Shown: in pieces, positions 1-10,914 of the stretch
Position numbering within the stretch: position 1 is the first letter of the stretch
Layout of the letters: each line of letters starts with the position of its first letter
Assembly (NCBI GenBank): GCA_007922195.1
Contig: ML681992.1
Coordinates: 124,001 to 188,000, forward strand
DNA: 64,000 nucleotides
Origin: Podocnemis expansa
Lineage: Eukaryota > Chordata > Testudines > Podocnemididae
Direction: 5' to 3'
Program-made: the position numbers and the translations under genes
The notes under the pieces: generated by a model
The model's input: the letters and a program-made list of their open reading frames with translations, nothing else
The model's database searches: none
Told to the model about the DNA's origin: nothing

Positions 1-325
1 CGTTATATGCCACTTGGCCTGGCTCCAAAACTCTGGCCTTTCCACGCAGATGCAACAGATTATCCAGGATCTTCCCTTCGAGGGTCCTGACCTCTTCACA
101 TCTTCCACAGATGCGAAGCTGCATCGTATGAAGGATTTGAGGGCTACACTTCAGTCCCTCAGAATTTACACTCCTCAGCCCATTAGGTGCTCCTCGAGGT
201 CGCATCAGCAGCTACAGCAACAGTTACAGCAACTGAAACAGCAGCTGAAACTGCAGACCCACTTCCCAAGATCCCTCCAGTTTCCCCAGCGCCATCTTGG
301 GGACCTGAACAAGAATAAGGGCTGA
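1..325 (+). pseudogene. DIRS copy A gag, C-terminal part
   Basis: This is the C-terminal end of the DIRS gag-like protein, the structural protein thought to package element RNA. It is open from the window edge to a stop at 323-325. The segment PFEGPDLFTSSTDAKLH corresponds to matching segments in copies B (about 25317) and C (about 29385), followed by a glutamine-rich stretch (HQQLQQQLQQLKQQLKLQ) also found in both. In the other copies gag continues about 35 residues further, to a GKKQ-type end just before RT; here the reading frame stops early and the Harbinger MITE follows. The assignment rests on comparison among the copies in this window. Confidence 0.75.
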
Positions 326-377
326 TCAGGTAAAGGGGGTAAGCTGAGCGCCTCACAGTCTAGATGGCGCGGACAGG

Positions 378-782
378 GGCTATGTTCACACGTAAACTGT
401 TATTTCAAAATAAGTTATTTTGAAATGAGTTATTTCAAAATAAAGTCCTTATTTTGAAATAAATTAATTTGAATTAAGAAAATGTTAATTTGAAGTAAGG
501 GAAAGCCTGCTATTGAAACGGCTGTTATTTCAAAATGGTTATTTCAAAATAAGGCCATTCAGACATGTTGTTTCTAAATAGTTGTTTCGAAACAATGGTG
601 TTGTTTTGAAACAATGTGTCCAAACACCATCATTTTGAAACAGCCATTTCGAAACAACGGCTGTTTTGATTTCAAGTGAGGTTTTACTGTTTTGAAATAA
701 TGGTACGTCGTCTGGACATAAGAAATTTTATTTTGAAACAATGGCTGTTGTTTTGAAATAAAACTCTCATCTGAACACAGCC
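378..782. mobile_element. Palindromic PIF/Harbinger-type MITE inserted in DIRS copy A
   Basis: The ends are inverted: GGCTATGTTCACACG at 378 and the complement of GGCTGTGTTCAGA at 782. The element is flanked by the 3-bp direct repeat AGG (375-377 and 783-785). The inside is packed with TTATTTCAAAATAA-like short palindromes and has no coding capacity. DIRS copies B (about 25625) and C (about 29685) carry the uninterrupted site, so the insertion boundaries are supported by comparison. The ends and the 3-bp duplication match the 3-kb element at 52652-55672. Confidence 0.82.
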
Positions 783-785
783 AGG

Positions 786-2830
786 GATCGGACCACTCTT
801 CAGGCCGTAAACAGTGTTTTTGATGGTCCCTCCAAGGGCAGCACTCCACAACCCCTGTTCTCCCCCCATCGCCTCTGCCACTTCACCCCACAGTGGACCC
901 GTGTCATGTCAGACCAGTGGGTCCTTGACACGGTGGTGAGAGGATACCGCATCCAGTTCCTTTCAATCCCTCAGGACAGGAAACTGCCCCCTCCCACAAT
1001 ACCAGAAAACCCAGATCTGCTGGGCAAGCTCGAGGTTGAGTGCCAGGAGCTACTCTCCCTTGGAGCCATAGAAAAGGTTCCCAAAAGAGAGCATGGCAAA
1101 GGGTTCTATTTCTGCTACTTCCTAGTCCCCAAGCCCAACGGGGACCTACGACCCATTTTAGACCTCACAGCACTCAACAAACACATAAAGAAAATAAAAT
1201 TCCACATGGTTTCCCTGCCCCAGATTATTCCCTCCCTGTCCCCAGGAGTTTGGTTTGCAGCCCTTGACCTAAAGGATGCTTACTTCCACATAAAAAAACA
1301 ACAAGCAGTTGTGTGGCACTTTAAGACTAGCCATTCAACCTCATCGTAGACATTTCCTCAGGTTCATGGTGGCACGACACCACTTCCAGTTCACCGCCCT
1401 CCCCTTTGGGTTATCACTAGCTCCCAGGGTGTCCACAAACTGCATCGCACTGGTCGCAGCTTTCCTATGCAGGAAGAGTATAAGAATCTACCCCTACCTA
1501 CACGATTGGCTCATAGTGGGCAACTCAAGTTGACAGGTACAAAACCATGTCGACCTGGTAATGAACCTGTGCGAGTTCCTGGGCTTCCAGATAAACTCAG
1601 AGAAGTCCAAACTTTGCCCCACTCAGGACATAGAATTCATTGTGGCACATTTAAATGCCCGACAGGGCAACGTGTCCTTGACCCTGTCAAGATTTTGGTA
1701 CATCTGCACCATCATCACGGAGCTCCAGGTGCCTGGGCTGACCACAGAATGCCGGTGCATGCAGCTCTTGGGACATTTGGCAACGGCCACATCGGTAATC
1801 CAAACAGCCCGCCTGTGGATGCGACTCTTCCAGCTCTGGTTTGCTACAAGCTTCCGACCAGGAAGGAACCTCGTGGACAAGGTACTCTCAGTCCCTCCAC
1901 ATGCCCTGGAGTCCCTCCAAATCTGGAAGGACCCCGACTTCACAATGGGGGAAATTCCATTCAGGGAGTCCAAGCCCTTAGTGACCCTGATAACTGATGC
2001 GTCCGACTCAGGTTGCAGAGCCCACCTGTCCGGGGGCCTCTCCACGCAAGGTGTTTGGAATCCCGAGGACAGACTCCGCCACATAAACTTGAAGGAGCTC
2101 CAGGCTATCAGGCTGGTCTGCATGACCTTCCTAGACCAGATCCAAGGCAGCGTGGTCCAGATCCTCTCAGACAATACAGCGGCCGTATTCTACACGAACC
2201 GTCAAGGGGGAGTCCGCTCCTTGGTTCTATGCAAGGAAGCGACCAAGCTTTGGCAATTAGCGATAGACCATCACTTCATGCCAACTGCCTCCCACTTACC
2301 CGGGGGTAGACAGTGGCATAGTGGACTGACTCAGCAGGAAACCCCTGATGAATCACGAGTGGTCCTTCCACAACGAGGTTTTCCCCCTGCTGACAAACAG
2401 ATGGGGAACCTCTCAGATCGACCTCTTCACCACGGAGCAGAACCGCAAATGTTCCCGGTTTTGCTCCCTTTAGGGTTGGGAGGAACGTCTCTCAGCGATG
2501 CCTTCCTCCTCAATTGGTCGGGGGCCCTAATGTATGCCTTCCCTCCAATCCCCCTGATCCACCGGGTGCTACTGAAGGTCCTTGCAGACGAGACACACAT
2601 CATCCTGATAGCCTCGGACTGGCCCAGACAACACTGGTTTCCCCTCCTCCACCTTCCATGCTGGGCAGACCTCCTGACACAGGACATGAGCTGCCTTTGG
2701 CACCCAAACCCAGGCCTCCTGCACCTGACAGCCTGGATGCTCTCTGGCTCAGTGAGCAAGAGAGGTGCTGCTCGGATAGGGTTAAGAAGGTCCTGGTTGG
2801 TAGCAGGAAGCCCTCCACCAGGTCCACCTA
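786..2830 (+). pseudogene. DIRS copy A reverse transcriptase / RNase H
   Basis: Degenerate DIRS pol that once copied element RNA into DNA. RT motifs appear in order: LGAIEKVP and GDLRPILDL (fingers, 1060-1170), catalytic motif A in ALDLKDAYFHI (about 1260-1292), motif B ALPFGLSLAPR (about 1396), and the active-site box written YLHDWLI instead of YLDDWLI (about 1496), so one catalytic aspartate is lost. RNase H follows with ITDASDSG (about 1990), KELQAIRL (about 2092) and SDNTAAVF (about 2168). A 38-bp insert at 1292-1329 and a frameshift near 1535 break the RT; another frame change occurs near 2320 where the GVDN-type segment should be. Family assignment is secure; the gene cannot be functional. 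Confidence 0.85.
1292..1329. repeat. 38-bp fragment of a foldback retroelement inserted in RT
   Basis: The segment starts with seven A, continues CAACAAGCAGTTGTGTGGC and ends TTTAAGACTA. It sits between the codons for HI and AIQP of RT motif A, where copies B and C have no insert. The same 38-bp unit is one arm of the hairpin at 18242-18279 and the outer end of the foldback at 57819. The insert shifts the reading frame. No clear target duplication is visible beyond a possible TA. Confidence 0.8.
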
Positions 2831-3344
2831 AATGGCAAAATGGAACCATTTTTCCACTTGGTGCCGTGACAAAGACATAGACCGTACCTCCGCACCAGTC
2901 AAGAAATCTGCCTGCCGGTCTTCTATCCAGACCCTCAGGTGACAGAAAACTGGAGATGGTGGCACACCCTGGATGTGAGGAGAGCGCTCCTAATCTATAT
3001 TGAGCGCACACGATCTTTCCGCAAGACCTCCCAGTTGTTTGTGGCAGTCGCTAAACACATGAGAGGCTCTCCAGTATCCTCTCAATGCATCTCCAAATGG
3101 ATTGTGAACCGTATTAAAGACTGCTACGGAAGGTCAAATGCCTCTCCCAGAGACTCTGAGAGCCCACTCTACCAGAGCTCAGGTGTCTTCCACGGCATTT
3201 CTCACCAAAGTCCCGATCCAAAGGATCTGCAGGGCCGCTACATGGTTGTCAATACATACCTTCACGACGCACTACACCATTGCCCAACAGGCTAGAGATG
3301 ATGCCACTGTGGGCAGAGCTGTACTCAGTGTGGGCAGACTGTAA
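2831..3344 (+). pseudogene. DIRS copy A tyrosine recombinase, internally deleted
   Basis: Remnant of the DIRS tyrosine recombinase, which in this family inserts circular element DNA into the genome. The start (KWNHFSTWCRDKD, about 2835) matches copy C, then the sequence jumps near 2920 to the middle of the domain (WHTLDVRRALL, about 2960), so the segment carrying the first catalytic arginine is missing. The C-terminal half survives in two frames: HSTRAQ (about 3160) has the H-x-x-R pair, and CRAATWLSIHTFTTHYTI (about 3225-3275) holds the likely nucleophilic tyrosine. The final stop is at 3342-3344. A frameshift near 3140 separates the parts. Copy C at 32060-33031 is more complete. Confidence 0.8.
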
Positions 3345-3375
3345 CTCTTCCCACTATCCTTGGGTACGGCTAGCA

Positions 3376-3726
3376 GTCACCTGTAACTGAATGATGTGAG
3401 CAGTGTTCAAAGGAGAATGGTTGGTTACTCACCAGTAACTGTCCTTTTTCAAGATGGGCTGCTCACATACATTCAGGTCTTTCCCACCATCCCTGCTAAT
3501 GGAGTTGGCAAAGGTATATGGGACTGGGAGGGTCAGGGTCACGGTCACCTATATAGCTGTGGTTGTGGTGTGGAGGAGGCATTGACCATGCACCCTGACC
3601 TGACAGGCTAACGCTAAAGACTTTCTGAGCTACCATGTGCTGAGGCATGTAGACACCTATAACTGAATATATGTGAGCAGCCCATCTCGAAGAAGGACGG
3701 TTACTGGTAAGTAACCAACCGTTCTT
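3376..3726 (+). repeat. DIRS copy A internal complementary region and right terminal repeat
   Basis: The stretch 3376-3475 joins the complement of a left end (TGAATGATGTGAGCAGTGTT) to the complement of a right end (GGTTACTCACCAGTAAC, then CTGCTCACATACATTCAG). This is the circle-junction-like arrangement known from DIRS1. From about 3520 to 3726 is the right terminal repeat, the inverted counterpart of the left repeat of copy B at 23148-23330 (for example CTGACCTGACAGGCTAACGC against GCCTGTCAGGTCAGGG). Confidence 0.82.
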
Positions 3727-5764
3727 GTTACCAAATGGCATAATCAGGGATGCTCTGGTTTGACTTGTGCTCAGCATTGAATGAGTCAACACAGAAAGCA
3801 AAGCAAATCCCCCTACCCACCCACTTTGATACCCAGGTTCCAAACTTCTAAGTGCAGTAACTACTCCAGCAGACTAGCAAAGTTTCTCCAGTGCCCTTCA
3901 TGCTGGGAGTCTGGGAAGAGAGTGCTGCACCCTATGTAAGCGTGCTACAGCAGCTACACTCCTCTTCCACTCCTGAAAACATTATTTCAGTCCCTGTTCA
4001 GTGCTGTAGCTCTTTGCCTTAACTGAACACTTCCAGTGCTGTTGAAAGTAACCTATTACACATGGAAGAAAGCCACTTTCCTGTCTCGCTGACGACAAAA
4101 AAGTGTTATGTCTGAATGCTTTGATAATAAGGCTATTAACATACTAGTGCTGAATTCTCAGGACCAGTTTCAGAGGTAACTCTAAAGAAATCTAAATTGG
4201 TTTTACTCACTCCTTCTTCCAGTCCCTGATGCGTGTAAGTTACAACACCTTAGACTCCTTAAGATCTTGTCTAGACTAGGAAAAAGTGATCTTCTTTAAA
4301 CATGTTGGCTAACAAATTTTAGTTAAGTACCTTTTAAAAACACATTGCCATAAAGTTTTGTCACCTTTAAAACTGTGCTGATGAGGGTCAGCCCTAGAGG
4401 GAAAGACTTAGATTATGGTTACACTACTGTAGCGAGGAGGCATGGTCCCCCTCAGAGATGGACAGGGAGGAACTGCCTGCACACACAGAAAGGTGGAGTC
4501 AGGGGTGACCTGTCAGGCCAGAAGCAGAAGGGTGGGACAAGAAATATAAGGAGGAAGCCAAGGAATTTGGTGAGGTCCACCCCACTGGCCGATGGAAGGG
4601 TGGCCTACTGTCTGGGGCCCTGGGGACTGGATGGGGCCGTCCACAGTGGGGGGGGGGGGCCCATAGCCCCAGGCCACTGAGAGTCCTGGGGAAGTGCCAG
4701 CAGTGTACCTGAAAGGACCATTGAGCCACCTGCCAGCTGGGGCCTGGAGCTACCGCCTTCTGCATGTGACCTGGAGGAGCTGCGCTTGACTGGCAAGGAT
4801 GCCCTGTCCCTGGGGGGGCTGTGACCTGGAGGAGCTACCCTCAACCGATGGCCTCAAGGAAGTACCAGACCTGCTGGCTCATGATGCCATGGAAGGATTT
4901 TGCTATCTGCCCCTGGAAATGGAAGATGACATGCCTGACCAGGTACTGTAGGGAGAGGAGGCAGAAAGTAGCCTAGGGAGGCAAGGGTACACACCCATGG
5001 CTGTGAGACGAACCTCAGGGTCAGCTTGTTGCAGCTGGGACCCTGCCGACACCTGAGCCGAGTCCCTGGTTGCATCTAAGGACCAGAGCTAGGATGCAGT
5101 GGAGAAGCCTGTGCCTTTGCCTCCATCCTCCTCTTCCCTCCACGACAACCCTTCCTCAGTTTACCCAGGCACCAAAACTCAACACCCCCTGATCCTTGAG
5201 ACTATTTGTGTGCCTGCCCCGCCCAAGGGGCAGCTACGAATGCTGTAACAACTATATAGCCATGGGTGAAGCATGTAATAGGCTTAGGGAAACTGAGCCT
5301 TCCCAACACATTCACTGCTGCTGGAGGCTCCTCATCTCTCCCTCTGCACCTCTCCTTCCCTTGCTTGGCAGCTACCACCACCCCCACTTGCTCTGGTGCT
5401 GCACGTTGGTTCTCAAACTGGCTATGGAGACCCTGTGGGGTGAGTGGTGAGACACACCTACTGCTTATTCCCTCCAACACTCATACAGGCATTGAGCAGA
5501 GGAAACAAGGGTAACACCAGAGGCTCCTGCAACCAGATCATTTACCCACCTGTGATGTACTTTGAAATGAGCACCAGAAACTGCTGTTCTCTCTCCTTCC
5601 CTTACACAGCCCAGGTGGGGAAAGTGACCTGTATGCAGAAGACAGAGCAGCAAGACCAGCCTTTCTGTACATACAAATCTATTTCCTCAGGTGGGCTCAG
5701 GAGGTCACAGTGCAGGTACTAGAGGCAGGGTTTGCTGTGTGAAAGGGGTCACCAGTACAGAGCT
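3727..5764. other. No recognisable gene; GC-rich from about 4430 to 5500
   Basis: 3727-4380 looks like ordinary AT-rich unique DNA. 4430-5500 is GC-rich with overlapping open frames on both strands, up to about 100 codons, none with a recognisable domain, so I treat them as composition effects. It may be an old element end, but I found no terminal repeats or duplications to prove it. Confidence 0.5.
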
Positions 5765-5771
5765 TCCCTGT

Positions 5772-5840
5772 TTGTTTTTTTCCTTTTCTTTCTTCTCTTT
5801 TCTTTTTCCTTGTCTCTCTTGTCCTGTCTCTTTTAATTCA
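5772..5840 (+). repeat. Pyrimidine-rich low-complexity tract
   Basis: The stretch is almost entirely C and T (TTTCCTTTTCTTTCTTCTCT and similar). It has no coding meaning. Confidence 0.8.
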
Positions 5841-6074
5841 GGTCTGTCCTCTTAATGAGACTTTTTCAGGGAAGAAGCAGGCAGCTTATAATATTCTGCT
5901 GTAAATGACTTTGGTAACCAAAGCAGTTTTTGGATGGTCAGGTAAATGAGGTTGTGACGGCTCTGTTGCAGTTGTACCAAGGTCTGAAACAGGAGATTTA
6001 GTGGGGAGCTAGTTCCTGTCAGATCCCACAGGGATCATGTTGATTTAACAAGTGGTCTCCCTGCCAGTCAGTCC

Positions 6075-6310
6075 CCACTACACACCTTTTAAGTGGTTCT
6101 CTCTCCAATTGGCTGGTCCAACTGTGGGACTCTGTCTGTTGATATGCTGATGCTGGAACAATTGAGATAAGGGGGCCGTAATGGATGGACCAGCCCCCAT
6201 CACTTTTAAAAGTGGTTCTGAACTTCTCTCATTGGCTGGCCCAGCTGTGAGATTAATCCTGCTGCAGTATGTGAGGCTTATGCTGAAGTAATTCAGCTAA
6301 GGCCAGTGAC
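6075..6310 (+). repeat. Imperfect tandem duplication, unit about 120 bp
   Basis: Two adjacent units share CTTTTAAGTGGTTCT (about 6087) against CTTTTAAAAGTGGTTCT (about 6202), ATTGGCTGG followed by TCCAACTGTG or CCCAGCTGTG, and GATATGCTGATGCTG against GTGAGGCTTATGCTG. The divergence suggests an old duplication or a degraded repeat end. Confidence 0.6.
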
Positions 6311-7269
6311 AGAGGGCCAAACAGAGTGGTAAAGGAAAGGGTGAGAACAGTGCCAGAACTAGGAATTTTGGTGCCCAGGGCACGCCCAGATCAAGCAGCA
6401 CGGAGCGCAACCTCAGCTGAGTGGAGAAACTGTAGTTGGTCTGCAGTTCTCAACTTCCTGCTCTGGATTTGTCCTTCTCTCCAAAGAAGACTTATTAAGA
6501 AGACAGATCTGAATTAACAAAAGCATGAAAAAAAGAGGATGAGAGGGATTGAGGAAATGAAAAGAAACATGGAGGGAGAAAAGAGAAGTGAAAGCAAGGA
6601 AGCACTGCTTGGGAAGGAAGAAATAGAATGTAACAGCTTTCATGTAAAGAGTAACCAAATCAAGTGTGAGGTGTGGGGAGGGAGTAGCCTCAAGAAGTGA
6701 GCAGCATGGAAGAAGGAATTCATGGAAGGTGGGTAGTGATGGAGCAGGGGCAGGAACTTGGGGGAGGAGACAAAGCAGAGAAGGGACTTTGGGGTGGAGG
6801 CAGCCTCCACAAGTGCAAGAGACAAAAAGCCTACTCTGCCTACACTACATGGTATGAATAAACCATCCCCCAAGTAACATAAATTACACCAACATAGGCA
6901 CTGGTGTGGACAGCATTATGCTGGTGGGAGAGCTTCTACTGCCAGCATAACTACCAGGGCTCATGGAAGGTTGGAGTAATTAAGCCAGGGCCTGGCTACA
7001 CTGACAACAGAACCTCAAAAAATGTAGGATTTATTATGTGAGTTTGACAGAGTGCCAGTAAAGATGAGGTCAATTAAACCCAGAAATAACTAGAGGTTGA
7101 TTTTTAAGGTCTCCCTGGCAAGTAGTACAGCACTGCATTGACAGGAGAGCATTTCCCCTAGACTCAGTGCAGTGGGGATGCTGCAGTGAGTAGGCATTAG
7201 GAAGGAAAAGTGAGATATGCCAGGGAGCAAGTGTAGACCACAGCTCAATGGGAGAGAGCTCTCCCGTCT
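6311..7269. other. No recognisable gene
   Basis: 6520-6830 is purine-rich. 6895-7010 contains GTGTGGACAGCATTATGCTGG and a following inverted-looking stretch (GCTTCTACTGCCAGCATAAC), which may be a decayed DNA-transposon fragment. I could not define its ends. Confidence 0.45.
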
Positions 7270-7277
7270 ACTTAGGG

Positions 7278-7455
7278 CAGTGGTTCTCAACCTTTTGCAG
7301 GTTGTGACACACTTGGTGGCCTACTGCGACTCTAGAAGACGCACCAGCCCACCCCACCCCAGCCAAATCCAGCCATCTCCCTAGATCTCTGTGACACACT
7401 TACCACCATATGGCAACACAAGGATGTGCCACAATATAGTAGTTGAGAACCACTG
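7278..7455. mobile_element. hAT-type non-autonomous transposon
   Basis: The terminal inverted repeats are CAGTGGTTCTCAAC at the left and TTGAGAACCACTG at the right, a signature of hAT (Charlie-like) elements. Flanks ACTTAGGG (7270-7277) and GCTTAGAG (7456-7463) form an 8-bp duplication with two mismatches, the length expected for hAT. The 178-bp body is non-coding. Confidence 0.82.
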
Positions 7456-7463
7456 GCTTAGAG

Positions 7464-8844
7464 CATCTGTATTAACAGTACTACAAGCTCATCAGTGTAA
7501 CCACAGCCGCAGACTGTGACCAGGCTTGATTCTTTACTTCATTGCACCTTAAGAAGCCATTTATGTCTATGTAATTGGATGCAAAAGGTTCCCAAAGCAT
7601 ATTGGTAACATTTGTGCTCAGTTTGCTCATTAAGATGGAATTTTTCATCTTTGTGAATGACCTCCCATAGTGCACAGCAGTGGAGAACCAGGGTTCCAGT
7701 GTGTTTTAGATGACTTGCTGTATAATGCTGTTTAACATTTTAGTATTAGTTTTACAATGGCTAAGAGACAGTTTCTCTTTATTCTGTGTAAGGTTCTTTA
7801 CAGCAGACCCTATGAATCACAGTGCAATAAAACTCAACTTCCATTGCACACTCTCTTTAATATCTTTTTATTTCTATAGAAGTATGCCAGTGTGTTCTGG
7901 TTAAAGCAAATACTCTAGTCCTGTCCAGCAGAGACAGTTTTGACAAAAAGACATTGCTACAAGGGAGAGACCACTCAGTATTTCCAGCTTCACTCATGGA
8001 GCACCACACTTCAGTTTCAGACATACGCCAAGCTATCTCTAACACCCCACAAGATTAAAAAGCTTCTTTCCCTGTCTGAAATACATGCAGGTGACTCATT
8101 GCTCAAATTTCAAAACACGGAACAAATGCCTATCATCAAGTCATGCTCCAGCAAGCATTCAGATAAAGAAGAATGTTTGTTTGTCTGTGTGTGTGATTAA
8201 CTGGCACTGTGAAAAAAGAGTTGGGAGGCTGATTTGTGAGTGCTTTGGTACAAAAATTCCCTAAACCTCTTGGTAAGGGCACAAGGAATTCACTTTAGAA
8301 TGGAGGGGTCAAAGGATCTGAATTTATGTGGCTTCAATTTCTCCCTCACCTCGCATAAATGGCAGAAAGGAGCTACTGGTGGAATAGCAGTATCAGTGTA
8401 CCTGTGGTACAGTCCATCTCCATATTGGATGGTGAATTTTATCTTCATAGCCTACCTTCAGAACAGCTGCAAAGAGTCTAGTCATGATGACATGTAGGAA
8501 AAGAAGGTCTCGCTGGGATAAACAAAAGTGGAAAAAAATGTTTGAATTAATATGGTTTTTTACCTCCCAAAATCCTGAAATGCCTCAATCATGGAACAGA
8601 AGAAGCAACATCATAGAATCTGAAACACCATCTTTCTGTTAAAAAATTTGGATTAAAGAAAAAAAATGTCATTTCAATGACGAACAAAAGTTAGTGCTTT
8701 TCTTATGCAACACTAACCAAGGGCCACATGGAATCTCCACCCCTTAACAATTTTAAAGTTGGAATTAGATGACTTTTCTAAAAGATAGATTCTCAAAATT
8801 ATTTTGGTGGAGTTCAGTGGCCTCTGACTGTTAAGCAGATGTCA
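7464..8844. other. No recognisable gene
   Basis: AT-rich DNA with short random frames only. No repeat boundary was recognised. Confidence 0.5.
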
Positions 8845-8892
8845 GATCAGATGAAATCACTATGTTTCCTTCAGGCCTGGGAGTCTATGAAT
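8845..8892 (+). repeat. Probable CR1 LINE 3' tail fragment
   Basis: The sequence resembles the conserved CR1 3' end (GATCAGATGAAATCACTATG, then TTCCTTCAGGCCTGGGAGTC and TATGAATC). It is short and diverged; no CR1 coding region is attached. Confidence 0.55.
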
Positions 8893-8904
8893 CAATAAGC
8901 AGCA

Positions 8905-9385
8905 CAAGATACAGTGGCGGCTCAGGGGCTGAAAGGCCCTTCGGCCTCAACCACGGGTGCATCCTCCTGCCTAGCCCCACCTCCCCTTCCATCCTTGGGC
9001 TTTGAGCAGGCGGGCCAACGCTAGGAGTGGGGGAAGGTGGCTGGCGCCAGAGGCTGGCTGCAGCCTGGCCAGTTGACCCCCCGGGGGTGGCAGGACCAAC
9101 TGGCACACGCGATGAGGCTTCTGGAGCAGCCCAGAGGCTATACTATGCCAGAGGCTATACCACACACAGCACAGTTGGCCCCACTACCCCCAGCATCTGA
9201 CTCGCCAGGCCACAGCTGGCCTACCCTGCACCTGAGGGCAGACTGCATGGCTCAAAGGCAAGGCAGGAGTGTGAAGCCCGGACTCTGGACCAGCCCGTCT
9301 CGCCCCTGCAAGTGCCAGCAGGGCAGAGGGGCCCACATCGTGGTGGGATCCTTGTCGCAGGCCCAGTCGGCCCATGAGTTAATTT
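8905..9385. other. GC-rich island without recognised gene
   Basis: The composition rises sharply against the AT-rich surroundings. The left edge has CAGTGGCGGCTC, which looks like a hAT end, but I found no matching right end or duplication. Open frames on both strands overlap without a recognisable domain. Confidence 0.4.
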
Positions 9386-9599
9386 GTCCTTGATGAGATA
9401 CTAGGACTATGTTACCTAGAAAATGTAGGTTTCACATAATCAGGCATAACTCTACAGAAGACAATGTGCCCAGTTACTGCAGGGCTGAGTTTGGTCCCAG
9501 GGTGTAAATTAAAGAGGCTCGTTTGAGGCTGATAATAGCCTACAGTTTGACTTGCCTTATTTTTGTTCTTGTATTTGATTGTAAATTTTTATATATTAA

Positions 9600-9602
<3 letters not shown>

Positions 9603-9640
<38 letters not shown>
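9603..9640. repeat. (CA)19 microsatellite
   Basis: Nineteen uninterrupted CA units. Confidence 0.97.
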
Positions 9641-9641
<1 letters not shown>

Positions 9642-10914
9642 CGGTATATTTACTGTCAGTGTTTTTCTTATTGAAATATTGTAGTCCAACTCTGAAGAGC
9701 AACAGCAAACAAATTGATACACGATACAGGCAAGGGGAATTGCCATATAAATATATTTTTGTTTTGAGTTTGCAAGGCTGTTATAAACAGAAGTAAGGCG
9801 AAAAAAAGGGTTTTGAAAAAATGAGAAATATCTTGACAGAGTCCTTTCAAGCAATAAGACACAGCAGGGTGTGGGACTACAGTACTGCCTAATAGTTCTT
9901 AATCTGAATAAATAATATGTTTTTAATCATCAAGTGGCATTTAATTAACCTGCAATAACTGGCTTATTAATTCTAAATTAAATCATTATTTGAAACACTT
10001 AATTTGAAACATGAATGAATATATTTTCCTGCTACCTCGCTCTCCTGTAAAGTATCTTGGTGTTTTGTAATGAATTATAGTTTTGGAATTTGCTCTCTCT
10101 TTGTCTCCCTCCCCCCAGTTAAGTTCAAGGACAGGTTTGAAAAGCTTCACATTGTTGGTTAGGAAGGACAAGCAGAGCAAAAGACAGGCAATAAAAAAAA
10201 AAAATCAAAATTACCATATGACCATAAGCTCCATGGGGCACTGTGACTTTTTTCACACTTACACCACAAATCCCACAGTAAATATTCAGTGCCAGATTCT
10301 CAGCTGAACTAAACACTTTAGTTTCCCCTGACTTCCATTAATTTAATCATCTCTTGTTGGTTTGCTATGATGATTGATAAACACTGACAGTGTAAGCAGC
10401 CCTATACAAGGTACAGGAGACAACCCCTGCCCCAGTGACCTTACAGTTGGGAAAGGTCAAATGCCAAAGAGAGAGAATATCTTGGCACTCTTTGGTGTTT
10501 AGTATCAACTCATTTTTTTTGAGGACATCAAGGAAGTCATTTAAAGGAATGATTTGAACAAGTAAAGGGCACTGGACCATGATAAGGAGATGTTCTGGGA
10601 ATAATAAGAGGCATGAAATAAAAGCTTAAGATCAGGACCAGGAAATGAATAATCTTTTGACACTGATAGAGTGACACACATTCCATGCATCCTATTTTTA
10701 AAAACATATTTATATGTAAGAGGATGTGATGGTCTGTGGCCTTCCTTAAAGGGTCAGGCCACTCTCTTACCCTGTGGACCAGTAGAATAGTGTTTCCTAG
10801 CCTTTTTGCTACCAGGCACCAGCTTTCTATCTCCCTAAACTATGTCAGCTACTAGTGCTGGTCTACCAACCAGTCATTGAGAAACACTGCTATATAATAT
10901 ATATCCCAGAAAAA
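9641..10914. other. No recognisable gene; possible hAT remnant near 10787-10890
   Basis: Mostly AT-rich unique DNA. At 10787 AGTGTTTCCTAGCCTTTTTGC and at about 10880 TGAGAAACACTG form an inverted pair typical of decayed hAT elements, but no 8-bp duplication could be read. Confidence 0.45.

Larger units (their letters stand above)
1..3726 (+). mobile_element. DIRS-type retrotransposon, copy A (left end outside window)
   Basis: Order is end of gag, reverse transcriptase/RNase H, tyrosine recombinase, internal complementary region, right inverted terminal repeat. This is the DIRS order, and the presence of a recombinase in place of a DDE integrase sets the group apart from LTR elements. The left terminal repeat and most of gag lie before base 1. 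The copy is dead: a Harbinger MITE splits the gag/RT boundary (378-782), a 38-bp insert interrupts RT (1292-1329), about 450 bp of recombinase is deleted near 2920, and several frameshifts are present. The element ends after the motif ACCAACCGTTCTT at 3726, which recurs at the end of copy C (33414). Confidence 0.88.

Noticed and set aside
53..330. Glutamine-rich host protein
   Set aside because: The Q-rich tail is shared by the gag ends of DIRS copies B and C.
378..782. CRISPR-like array or origin made of repeated TTATTTCAAAATAA
   Set aside because: Spacing is irregular, the genome is eukaryotic, and the repeats are the subterminal palindromes of a MITE with clear ends.
8905..9385. hAT element or CpG-island promoter
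   Set aside because: A hAT-like left end is present, but no right end or duplication, and there is no first exon or transcription signal that I can support.
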